Shown here one piece after another: positions 15,714 to 23,747 of a stretch of 64,000 bases of DNA. This DNA comes from Bacillota bacterium (GTDB taxonomy: Bacteria; Bacillota; Clostridia; Lachnospirales; Lachnospiraceae). The stretch lies in NCBI GenBank assembly GCA_029224465.1, contig JAQXUQ010000002.1, positions 78,153 to 142,152 of the forward strand, given 5' to 3'. The notes beneath the pieces were generated by a model, which ran no database searches, was not told the DNA's origin, and saw only the letters and a list, made by a program, of their open reading frames with translations. The stretch's first letter is position 1; each line of letters starts with the position of its first letter. A program made the translations under genes and the position numbers.

Positions 15714-17270
15714 TCATCTGCCGCCGAACGGATTCTCCGAAGCGTACAGAACCCCCGACGGATGGTTGTATCCGATTTCGGACGGTGCTACGCCGATATA
15801 CTTCAGTGCGTCATACAGTGCCTTTCCATAGTGTCCGAACATAACGGCTCCGTGGTGCGGATAATTCTTTTCGATCAGCTCATAGCGGTAGAATCTACCC
15901 ATCTCCGGAATCGCGAAAACGCCGATTGAGCCGAACGACTTTGTCGCCACCGGAAGTACCTCTCCTTCCGCTGCATAAGCGCGGAGAATCCCGTCCGCTG
16001 TCGACTGCAGTCTGTAGAACGTAATTTCACCGGGCTTGATATCGCCTTCCATTGTGCCGTCGCACCAGTCCGCCGGGTGCGTATTCGCCATGATCTTCTG
16101 GTATGCGACATGCGGATTCTGCAGCCGTGTGCTGCAGGTGTTGCCGCAGTGGAATCCCATGAACGTGTCGGTATGCTTCCAGGGATAGGAGAATTTACCT
16201 TCAATGCTCTCATGGTACATATCTTTCGGCACGGAGTTGTTGATATCCAGAAGCGTTACCGATTCGCCGCTGATGCACCAGCCGATGTACTCGGAAAGCG
16301 CGCCGTAAAGATCAACCTCGCAGGAAACCGGAATTCCTCTGCCGGTCAGACGGCTGTTGACATAGCAGGGTACGAACCGGAACATATCCTCGAATGCCGG
16401 CCAGCACTTGGTAGAAAGCGCGACATATTTGCGGTATCCCTTGTGCTCTTCTACCCAGTCAAGGAGTGTCGCTTCATAAGCCGCGAACTTGCAAAGCTTT
16501 TCGTCGTTCTTCTTTGCGGCCTCTTCGTCATATCCGAGCTCCCGGATCATATCCGCCTTGATGGCCGCGATTTCCCCGTTCTGTTTCTTTACGGTATTCT
16601 CATCCAGATTGTATTTCTCCGGGCAGTAATGCTTTTCATAAGCTTCAAACAGATCGAGCTCGGACTCTTCCTCTACTTCGACGCCGAGGTTGTAAAACTG
16701 CTTGATCGGCGCGTTGCAGGCAAGGAAATTCTGCGGGCGGGGACCGAACGAAATGATCTTGAGATTGTCAAGGCCGAGCCGGACGCGGGCGACCGGAAGA
16801 AACTCGTGGATCATATCCGCGCAGTCTTCTGCATCGCCGACCGGATACGCCGGAATCCACGCGGTTGTATTCCGCAGTGCCAGATTATAGCTGGCATTGA
16901 GCATACCGCAGAACGCGTCGCCGCGCCCTGTGATTCCCAGCGTCGAAGATGCTTCCTCGGCGGCGGCGCAGAACATTTTCGGCCCTTCGAAATGTTTCGC
17001 GAGAAGCGTTTCGGCGATTTCGGGTCCGAAGTTTCCAAGATATACGCAGAGCGCGTTGCAGCCGTGCGCCCTGACATCTTCGAGCGCGTTCACCATGTCT
17101 GTTTCGCTCTCCACGATGGTGACCGGGCATTCATAGATGTCGTCCGCGCCGTACTTGTCGGTATAAGCCTGCACCAGCGCTTTTCTTCTGTTCACGGCAA
17201 GCGGAGCCGGGAAACAGTCTCTGGATACCGCTACAATACCGACTTTGATTGTGGGAATATTCGTTGTCAT
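15714..17270 (-). CDS. L-fucose/L-arabinose isomerase-like protein
   Basis: A 518-residue protein of the fucose isomerase-like superfamily, probably interconverting an aldose and a ketose. The N-terminal TIKVGIVAVSRDCFP begins the Rossmann-like domain. The C-terminal half carries the metal-site type segments SCEVDLYGALSEYIG and TLLDINN, and HCGNTC. The length is near the range of this superfamily. AGGAGA precedes the ATG. It lies between xylulokinase and DUF4867, so the ketose product is probably a pentulose phosphorylated next. Whether the substrate is arabinose, xylose, lyxose, fucose or another deoxysugar cannot be decided from sequence. Confidence 0.82.
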   Translation of the reverse strand: MTTNIPTIKVGIVAVSRDCFPAPLAVNRRKALVQAYTDKYGADDIYECPVTIVESETDMVNALEDVRAHGCNALCVYLGNFGPEIAETLLAKHFEGPKMFCAAAEEASSTLGITGRGDAFCGMLNASYNLALRNTTAWIPAYPVGDAEDCADMIHEFLPVARVRLGLDNLKIISFGPRPQNFLACNAPIKQFYNLGVEVEEESELDLFEAYEKHYCPEKYNLDENTVKKQNGEIAAIKADMIRELGYDEEAAKKNDEKLCKFAAYEATLLDWVEEHKGYRKYVALSTKCWPAFEDMFRFVPCYVNSRLTGRGIPVSCEVDLYGALSEYIGWCISGESVTLLDINNSVPKDMYHESIEGKFSYPWKHTDTFMGFHCGNTCSTRLQNPHVAYQKIMANTHPADWCDGTMEGDIKPGEITFYRLQSTADGILRAYAAEGEVLPVATKSFGSIGVFAIPEMGRFYRYELIEKNYPHHGAVMFGHYGKALYDALKYIGVAPSEIGYNHPSGVLYASENPFGGR

Positions 17271-17362
17271 ATGATCTCCTTCCGGTTCTGCGCTGCAGAA
17301 CCTGCATAGAATGATTGATGTAATCCGGCGCCGTTATCTGACAGCGCCGCTGTTTTGCCCCG

Positions 17363-18832
17363 TTACAGTTCCGGGAACAGCCCTTTCAGCGCGGGGTACA
17401 GTTTGTGGAATGTCCGGTAACGTTCTTCGTATAAAGAAGAGAGCGCGGGCTCCGGCTCTGTCACGCCGGTCGTATGAACCAGTCTTTCCGCTGCTTCCTG
17501 CACCGAGCGGTACTCTCCGCAGGCAGTCGCGGCCAGAATCGCGCCGCCGTACCCCGGCCCCTGCTCGGTTTCCGGCATCGTAAGCGAAATGTTCAGGACG
17601 TTCGCGAAGATCTTTCTCCAAAGAGGGCTCTTTGCGCCGCCGCCGCAGATCGTGCTCGTCTTAATGTCCATGCCGAGCCTGCGGATCTCTTCGAGCGAAT
17701 CGCGGATGCCGAACGCGACGCCTTCGAGCACCGCCTGCGTCATATCTTCTCTTGTTGTGTCCATGGTCATGCCGATAAAACAGCTCCTTGCAGCAGGATC
17801 ATTGTGCGGCGCCCGCTCGCCCATCAGATACGGCAGGTAATACACGTGACCACGCCCGAGCATCTGCCCGGTAATGCCCTTCTGCTCTGCCGGATAATCT
17901 TTTGTCCGCAGGATTTCCTCCATAAACCATTTATTGCAGGATGCCGCGCTGAGCATGCAGCCCATCAGGTGGTATCGGCCGTCCGCGTGCGCGAAGGAGT
18001 GGATGCCGTCCGGCGGCAGGAGAAACCTGTCGCTCGCAATAAAGATGGTTCCGGATGTACCAAGCGAAATGTTACAGGCGCCGCTGTACGCGGTTCCTGT
18101 TCCGATCGCGGCCGCGGCATTATCGCCGGCGCCCGCCGCGACCCTCACCGAGGCGGGAAGGCCCAGCGCCTTTGCAATTTCCGGTTTCAGAGTGCCAACC
18201 GTTTCATAGCTTTCAAAAAGCCGCGGCATCTGCCTTAATGAAACGCCGCAGATATCCAGCATCTCTTTGCTCCAGCATTTATTCCGGACATCCAGAAGCA
18301 GTGTGCCCGAGGCGTCCGAATAGTCGGTGCAGTGCACGCCGGTCAGCATATAGTTGATGTAGTCCTTCGGCAGCATGATCTTATCAATTTTGTCGAAGAG
18401 CTCCGGCTCGTTCTCCCTCATCCAGAGGAGCTTGGGCGCCGTAAACCCTGCAAACGCGATATTGCCGGTATACTGCCGCAGCTTTTGCCTGCCGATCGTC
18501 TGATTCAAATAATCGGTCTGCGCTGCTGTCCTGCCGTCGTTCCACAGAATCGCGGGGCGGATCACTTTGTCGTCTTTGTCCAGAACGACCAGCCCGTGCA
18601 TCTGCCCGCCTGCGCCGATGCCGCGCACCTGCCCGGCATCACAGCCGCTGACAAGCTCCCGGATGCCGTCCTTCACCGCGGCAAGCCAGTCCGCGGGATT
18701 CTGTTCCGACCAGCCGGGGTGCGGAAAGCGCAAGGGATATTCCCTTGAAACAATTTTACGGATCTGTCCGTCCGCTTCCATCAAGAGGAGTTTGACGGCG
18801 GAAGTGCCCAGATCAATACCGATATACAGCAT
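17363..18832 (-). CDS. xylB: Xylulokinase (FGGY family)
   Basis: A 489-residue FGGY carbohydrate kinase. The N-terminal phosphate-1 motif GIDLGTSAVKLL (4-15) and WSEQNPADW are typical of XylB, as is QMHGLVVLDKDDKVIRPAILWNDGR. The C-terminal ATP-binding part has ICGGGAKSPLWRKIFANVLN and GPGYGGAILAA. It phosphorylates D-xylulose or a similar pentulose. AGGAGG lies before the ATG. It is the first gene of the operon xylB-isomerase-DUF4867, with gaps of 92 and 66 bp, driven by a consensus promoter that carries a candidate ROK operator. Confidence 0.92.
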   Translation of the reverse strand: MLYIGIDLGTSAVKLLLMEADGQIRKIVSREYPLRFPHPGWSEQNPADWLAAVKDGIRELVSGCDAGQVRGIGAGGQMHGLVVLDKDDKVIRPAILWNDGRTAAQTDYLNQTIGRQKLRQYTGNIAFAGFTAPKLLWMRENEPELFDKIDKIMLPKDYINYMLTGVHCTDYSDASGTLLLDVRNKCWSKEMLDICGVSLRQMPRLFESYETVGTLKPEIAKALGLPASVRVAAGAGDNAAAAIGTGTAYSGACNISLGTSGTIFIASDRFLLPPDGIHSFAHADGRYHLMGCMLSAASCNKWFMEEILRTKDYPAEQKGITGQMLGRGHVYYLPYLMGERAPHNDPAARSCFIGMTMDTTREDMTQAVLEGVAFGIRDSLEEIRRLGMDIKTSTICGGGAKSPLWRKIFANVLNISLTMPETEQGPGYGGAILAATACGEYRSVQEAAERLVHTTGVTEPEPALSSLYEERYRTFHKLYPALKGLFPEL

Positions 18833-18896
18833 ATTTCTGCCTCCTGTTTCACCTGTTCATACATGGTACCTGCAGAGAATCGCACTTTTTTAAACA

Positions 18897-18958
18897 AGTT
18901 TCGCAAAAGTATCTTTCAAAACTGATTCTATCATATTTTATGACAGAATTGATGTCAA
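18897..18958 (-). promoter_or_regulatory. xylB operon promoter and ROK operator candidate
   Basis: On the minus strand TTGACA (18953-18958), 17-bp spacer, TATGAT (18930-18935) is a strong promoter right after the ROK gene stop. The plus-strand text AAGTTTCGCAAAAGT (18897-18911) lies just downstream of the expected start and resembles the site in front of the ROK gene, so the ROK protein probably binds both. Confidence 0.7.
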
Positions 18959-18977
18959 GAACACCGGATAAAATGCT

Positions 18978-20126
18978 TTACACGCTTTTAATGAACTCTG
19001 TAATAAAATAGCCTGCCGCCCCGATCATGCCGGCCTTCTCCGGCTCCCGCCCGAGCCGCACATAGTCCGCGCTGTCCGAGAACGGATCTCTTTCCGCAAC
19101 CAGCCTTCGAAGCTCCGCAAGGTACGGTTCCAGCTGCAGCGATGTCGCGCCGCCGAGCACGATATCGCAGTCAAAAGCCATCCGCAGATTCGCGATGCCG
19201 ACTGCCAGATGCTGCAGGATATCATTCCAGAGCGATACGCTGTCTGCGTTACCCCGCCGGAGCGATTCGAAAAATTCATCGGATGTCCGTCCGATGTCTC
19301 TGGTATAACGCAGCGCCCCGCAGTACGATTCGAGGCATCCGCGGCGGCCGCAATTGCAGAGAAGTCCTCCCGGATGCACACACATATGGCCGAATTCACC
19401 GCCTCTTCCATTCGTTCCCTTGTACTGCCTGCCGTCCAGGATCAGGGTGCCGCCGACACCGTACTCCAGAAGAAGATACGCGAAGTCTCCCTTTCTTCCG
19501 TCCGCGGTTTCAAACAAAAGCTCCGCGTACCCGGCGCTGGTCGCGTCATTTTCAACGTAACATGGATACGGGACCGCATCCTGCAGGTTCTGCAGGCGGA
19601 AATCCCGGATATGCATGGAAGGGGATACCAGAACTTTCTCTCTGTTTTTATCAATTGCGCCGGGGATCGTTATGCCGACACCGAGGATTCTGCGGCTGTC
19701 CAGCCGGTTTTCCTTAATAAATAACGAAAGGCCCGCGGTCAGTGTGCGGATCAGGCTCTCTCCGTCCTGATCGTTCTGCGCGATTATCTGATCCGCCACC
19801 TCATTTCTCTTCAGATCCAGCGCAAGAAACCGGATATGCCCGGCAGTGAGTTTCACACCGATGGAGACAAACTGCCCGCTGTTCACATTGAAGCCGACCG
19901 GAGGCCGGCCCCCGGTCGATTTAATGCCCGTGACTTTCAAAAGCAGGCCTTCTTCTTCGAGTTCCGCGATGTTCTGGTGAACGGTCGGAAGACTGAGCCC
20001 CAGTTCGTAGGTGAGCTGCTGCTGGGTTGCCGGCTCCTTCGCGTAGTAAATATATTGGAAAACACGATTTTTGGTCTGCGCTCTTCTCCCGGGCGCGGGT
20101 TCAAATGCATTCGGAGTTGTCATCAT
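18978..20126 (-). CDS. ROK family transcriptional regulator (XylR/NagC type)
   Basis: A 382-residue ROK protein. Residues about 15-75 are a winged helix-turn-helix (TQQQLTYELGLSLPTVHQNIAELEEEG). The sugar-kinase-like domain follows with GVGITIPGAID, the ATPase-type segment GVGGTLIL, and the zinc motif CNCGRRGCLESYCG. It probably represses the xylB-isomerase-DUF4867 operon and itself, because the same sequence occurs at both promoters. The inducer is likely a pentose or related sugar. It is transcribed toward the operon and diverges from the TPR protein gene. Confidence 0.92.
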   Translation of the reverse strand: MMTTPNAFEPAPGRRAQTKNRVFQYIYYAKEPATQQQLTYELGLSLPTVHQNIAELEEEGLLLKVTGIKSTGGRPPVGFNVNSGQFVSIGVKLTAGHIRFLALDLKRNEVADQIIAQNDQDGESLIRTLTAGLSLFIKENRLDSRRILGVGITIPGAIDKNREKVLVSPSMHIRDFRLQNLQDAVPYPCYVENDATSAGYAELLFETADGRKGDFAYLLLEYGVGGTLILDGRQYKGTNGRGGEFGHMCVHPGGLLCNCGRRGCLESYCGALRYTRDIGRTSDEFFESLRRGNADSVSLWNDILQHLAVGIANLRMAFDCDIVLGGATSLQLEPYLAELRRLVAERDPFSDSADYVRLGREPEKAGMIGAAGYFITEFIKSV

Positions 20127-20152
20127 GCGCCTCTGATTTTCTGATTATGAAA

Positions 20153-20177
20153 GTTGTTTTGCAAAAGTTATTGTCAA
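20153..20177 (-). promoter_or_regulatory. ROK gene upstream site: TTGACA and TTTTGCAAAA operator candidate
   Basis: The palindrome TTTTGCAAAA (20157-20166) in the context GTTGTTTTGCAAAAGTTATT matches the candidate operator at 18897. On the minus strand TTGACA (20172-20177) precedes it, but a -10 at ideal spacing is not clear. Autoregulation is inferred. Confidence 0.5.
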
Positions 20178-20178
20178 T

Positions 20179-21906
20179 ATGATTTTAGCACATGCTGGCA
20201 GGCTGCCGGATAAAAGATTCGTCATTTCCGGCCGGCTACGCCGCAGTGCAGGAAAGACTTGCAAGGATGTGTTAAACTACTGGATAAGTAATAGAGAATA
20301 TGCAACAGAAAGAGGCCTCACTATAGCTGAATGGTTTGAACCGGAGCCGAGGAAATCCAGAGCCCCGTTAATAATTGTCATTACTCTGCTCGTGACAGCC
20401 GCTGCGATTGCCGCGGCATATTTTGGCGTGCGGTTTTATAACGCGAGCCCGAAGGTCCGGCTGTCCAGATCGCTCGAAGCCGCGCAGGAAGCGCTGCAAA
20501 GCGGCTCCTACGAAACTGCGGAGAAGGAATATCTGGAAGCCCTGCAGATTGATTCCGGAAACGCCACGGCTTATACCGGTCTTTGTGACGCATATGCGCA
20601 GGGAGACAACTGGAATCAGGTGGAACAAACACTGGAGGACGCGCTCTCTTCTCTGGACAAAACAGACGGCGCAGCGCTGACAAGCCACGTGATCGCTGTC
20701 ATGATGTCGGAAGCCGATGCTTTCTCCAGCAAGAAAGACTACAGCAGCAGCGCAGCCTTGTATCTTCGGGCGCAGGCGCTGCTGGACAAACGCCTGCCCG
20801 ATGACAAAAAGACCGCGGATGCTCTGAAAAAGAAGATCGCAGGGGTGGAGCTCGTTCTCGCACGCAGCAGTTCCGGGCAGGAAGCCATCGACGCCTGGGA
20901 GCAGGTGCATAAGAATGATCCGGACAACACGGAAGCGCTTTCCGCTCTGGCTGCAGCCTACGCCTCCGCCAGAGAATACGAGAAGGCTTCGGCTGTTCTC
21001 ACGCGCCTTCTGGAGATCGAGCCCGGAGAGCTGCGGCACTACACGGATCTTGCAAATGTCTATACGGCGGCCGGCGACTACGAAAAGGCGCTGGAGACAC
21101 TGGAAAGCGCAAAATCGCTGGAAAGCTCCTCTTCCCTCGAGAGCCTGATCACAAACGTATACGCGGCAGCGGCTAGAAACGCGGAAGGTGACAAGGCGAT
21201 TGAACTCTGGAAAAAGGTCATCGACCGCTCTCCTTCCTATGTGAATGCGTATGAGTCGCTCGCGGATCTTTATGCCGCGAAGGGAGATTATACCGATGCC
21301 CTTCAGATTCTGCAGGAGGGGCTGGAGAAGTCGGGGGATTCTGTTTTGACCGGAAAGGCGAATGTCATCCGGCAGAAAATGGCGGCGGCCGGCATCGGCG
21401 ACGAGGACGGAAATCCGCTCGAAAAGCTCGCCGAAGCGCTCGAAGAGAACCGGTACAAGGACGCGCTGCAGCAGATGGCGCGCAGGGATTTCATGGACAT
21501 CATCGATACGCTCGAGCAGCAGTACAATGCGGTAAATGAGATTTCCGATGATACGGATACATCGAAAAAGAAGGTGCTCGAAATCACGCTATCCGGCTCT
21601 TTAGTAACCGAAGAAGAAAAGAGCACGAAAGAGGCTGCTTCCCCGTCAAAGAAGTCCGGCAGCAGTAAGCAGCCCGAAACCATCAAGGTCACACTCGGCT
21701 ATCTCAAGGCTTTCGAAACGAAAACCATGGTGGTCACAGCCGCGGACGGAACGCGCATCACCGCGTACCGCCCCGCATATGTGGACGAGCTGGAACGCAC
21801 GGTCATCGGACAGTACGGATCTGATCAGTACGGCTACGGCACCTATGTTCTCGCAGACGGAACGGCGCTTTCCAGCGTACAATATGTTGCTCCTTTGAAT
21901 CCGTAA
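20179..21906 (+). CDS. Membrane-anchored tetratricopeptide repeat protein
   Basis: An open frame of 575 codons. The first 53 residues are basic and polar and have no similarity I recognise; a single hydrophobic segment follows (PLIIVITLLVTAAAIAAAYFGV, about 55-76). Then come TPR motifs from about residue 90 to 400 (ALQSGSYETAEKEYLEALQIDSGNATAYTGLCDAY is the first, quoted by position 107-141 in part). The C-terminal 150 residues are a Ser/Lys-rich linker and a short beta-rich tail with TRITAYRPAYVDELER. The start is uncertain: the first ATG lies inside the ROK promoter region with no good ribosome binding site. Function unknown; probably a protein-interaction scaffold on the outer face. Confidence 0.75.
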   Translation: MILAHAGRLPDKRFVISGRLRRSAGKTCKDVLNYWISNREYATERGLTIAEWFEPEPRKSRAPLIIVITLLVTAAAIAAAYFGVRFYNASPKVRLSRSLEAAQEALQSGSYETAEKEYLEALQIDSGNATAYTGLCDAYAQGDNWNQVEQTLEDALSSLDKTDGAALTSHVIAVMMSEADAFSSKKDYSSSAALYLRAQALLDKRLPDDKKTADALKKKIAGVELVLARSSSGQEAIDAWEQVHKNDPDNTEALSALAAAYASAREYEKASAVLTRLLEIEPGELRHYTDLANVYTAAGDYEKALETLESAKSLESSSSLESLITNVYAAAARNAEGDKAIELWKKVIDRSPSYVNAYESLADLYAAKGDYTDALQILQEGLEKSGDSVLTGKANVIRQKMAAAGIGDEDGNPLEKLAEALEENRYKDALQQMARRDFMDIIDTLEQQYNAVNEISDDTDTSKKKVLEITLSGSLVTEEEKSTKEAASPSKKSGSSKQPETIKVTLGYLKAFETKTMVVTAADGTRITAYRPAYVDELERTVIGQYGSDQYGYGTYVLADGTALSSVQYVAPLNP

Positions 21907-21911
21907 CGAAA

Positions 21912-21951
21912 AGGCAGCGGCTTCCGCAAAACAAACCGAAAGCCGCTGCCT
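21912..21951. terminator. Bidirectional terminator between TPR and ABC exporter genes
   Basis: A perfect 12-bp stem AGGCAGCGGCTT (21912-21923) with AAGCCGCTGCCT (21940-21951), followed by TCTTTTC on the plus strand and TTTTCG on the minus strand. It serves two convergent genes. Confidence 0.85.
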
Positions 21952-21971
21952 CTTTTCATGCCATTATGCAG

Positions 21972-23747
21972 TTACTCGTCCATAACCACCGCGTCGAGCT
22001 GGCGCATATACAGCTCATAATAATATCCCTTTTGTGCCATCAGCTGCGCGTGGGTTCCCTGTTCCACAATCTTCCCGTCTTTCACCGCGAGAATGATATC
22101 CGCGTTTGTAATTGTGGACAGCCTGTGCGCGATCACGAAGGAAGTCCTTCCTCTGATCACGGTTCTGATCGCATCCTGAATCGCCTTCTCGGTCACTGTG
22201 TCAATCGAAGCCGTCGCTTCATCGAGGATCAGAAGCCGCGGGTCGGCGAGGATTGCTCGTGCGAACGAAAGGAGCTGTTTTTCTCCGGTCGAAAGCAGAT
22301 CTCCTCCCTCTCCGACCTCACTGTCAAGTCCTTTGTCCATCTTTCGGACAACATATTCGGCGGCAACCGTGTGCAGTGCCTTCCAGATTTCTTCGTCGGA
22401 AGCGTCCGGCTTTCCGTAGCGCAGGTTATCGCGCACGGTGCCGGAGAACAGGTGCGGTGACTGCAAAACATACCCGATACTGCTGTGCAGCCACAGCTGG
22501 GAACGGAGTCTTACGTCTTTACCGTCAATCAATACCTGTCCGGAAGTCGGCTCATAGAAGCGGCAGACCAGATTCACAAGCGTTGATTTTCCGGCGCCCG
22601 TTTCACCGACAATTGCCACATTCGTGCCTTGTTTTACCTTTAAGTTGAAATGATCAAGAACCAGCTCCTTCCCGTCAGGATAGCGGAATGAAACGTCCCG
22701 GAATTCCACATCGCCGTGCAGCGGTTCCCAGTTTTCTTTCTTCGGCGTGAAGTTATCACCGTACTTTTCGATGACTTCCTTCGAATCGGCAACATCCGAT
22801 TTTTCCTCAAGAAGCTTTGTAAAGCGTTCGATATTCACCTGAATCGAGATGAAAGCCGCCAGTGTCTGGATGACGTTCTGAACCGGCTCGAGCATGCCGA
22901 CCGCGTAGGACATGAAGACGCTCAAGGTTCCAAGACGGATGACGCCCTGCATCGTAATCTGCCCGCCGCGCCAGAGGACGACCGCGAGCGCGAACGAAGA
23001 CAGCATTGTTACGACCGAGGCGAACAAAGCTGAATAATGCGTTGTTTTGATGCTCGTCTTTCGCATGAGCGTCGTGTCTTTTTCAAAATCACGCTGCATG
23101 AGCTTCTCAATCACAAGGGTGCGGATGCTGCGGGCGCCCGTGATACCCTCGTTGAAATTGCCGGTGATCGTGGAATTGATTTCCCGGATCTTGCGGTTTC
23201 CTTCGACCAGGCGGCGCTGGAAATAGGTGATGATCAGCACGCCGGCCGGAACGATCAGAAGCGTCCACGCGGCGAGGCGCGCGTTGATTGCCAGCATCAT
23301 GACGATGACAAAAATGATGTAGGAAACTTCCCAGACAAAATCCATCAGCCGCCATGCCACAAGCTCGCCGATCTTTCCGGTATCGCTCATGACCCGGGCA
23401 TGAATATAGCCGACATTGTTCTGGTTGAAATAAGAAAACGAAAGCGTCTGCAGATGATTGAACGAAGCGTTCCGAAGGTCTCTGTCCACTTTCATTTCGA
23501 CAACGCCGCACTTGTACAGGCAGTAATAATTGACTGCTTCAGTTACCAGCATGAGCGAGAGGTACAAAAGCGTGAACGGTATGATCCCCCGCAGCGTTTT
23601 CCCGGCCACAAACGTATCCAGCGCGTAACTCGTAAAAAGCGGATAAATCGAATCAGCCAGCGAACTGAAAATGCCGAGGATGACCATGACCGCTATCGTC
23701 TTATAATATGGCCGCAGATACGGTGCAAGTTTCCGGATGCCTTTCAT
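21972..23747 (-). CDS. ABC exporter half-transporter with degenerate signature (second subunit)
   Basis: A 591-residue fused membrane/ATPase subunit: six hydrophobic segments in residues 1-320, then the nucleotide-binding domain. Walker A is GETGAGKST, Walker B is LLILDEATASID with the catalytic Glu present, but the signature is LLSTGEKQL instead of LSGGQ. The first subunit overlaps it by 4 bp and has the reverse defect, so the pair should form a heterodimer with one consensus and one degenerate ATP site, as in TM287/288 and BmrCD. The exported substrate is unknown: drugs, lipids or peptides are all known for the class. It ends at a shared terminator. Confidence 0.92.
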   Translation of the reverse strand: MKGIRKLAPYLRPYYKTIAVMVILGIFSSLADSIYPLFTSYALDTFVAGKTLRGIIPFTLLYLSLMLVTEAVNYYCLYKCGVVEMKVDRDLRNASFNHLQTLSFSYFNQNNVGYIHARVMSDTGKIGELVAWRLMDFVWEVSYIIFVIVMMLAINARLAAWTLLIVPAGVLIITYFQRRLVEGNRKIREINSTITGNFNEGITGARSIRTLVIEKLMQRDFEKDTTLMRKTSIKTTHYSALFASVVTMLSSFALAVVLWRGGQITMQGVIRLGTLSVFMSYAVGMLEPVQNVIQTLAAFISIQVNIERFTKLLEEKSDVADSKEVIEKYGDNFTPKKENWEPLHGDVEFRDVSFRYPDGKELVLDHFNLKVKQGTNVAIVGETGAGKSTLVNLVCRFYEPTSGQVLIDGKDVRLRSQLWLHSSIGYVLQSPHLFSGTVRDNLRYGKPDASDEEIWKALHTVAAEYVVRKMDKGLDSEVGEGGDLLSTGEKQLLSFARAILADPRLLILDEATASIDTVTEKAIQDAIRTVIRGRTSFVIAHRLSTITNADIILAVKDGKIVEQGTHAQLMAQKGYYYELYMRQLDAVVMDE

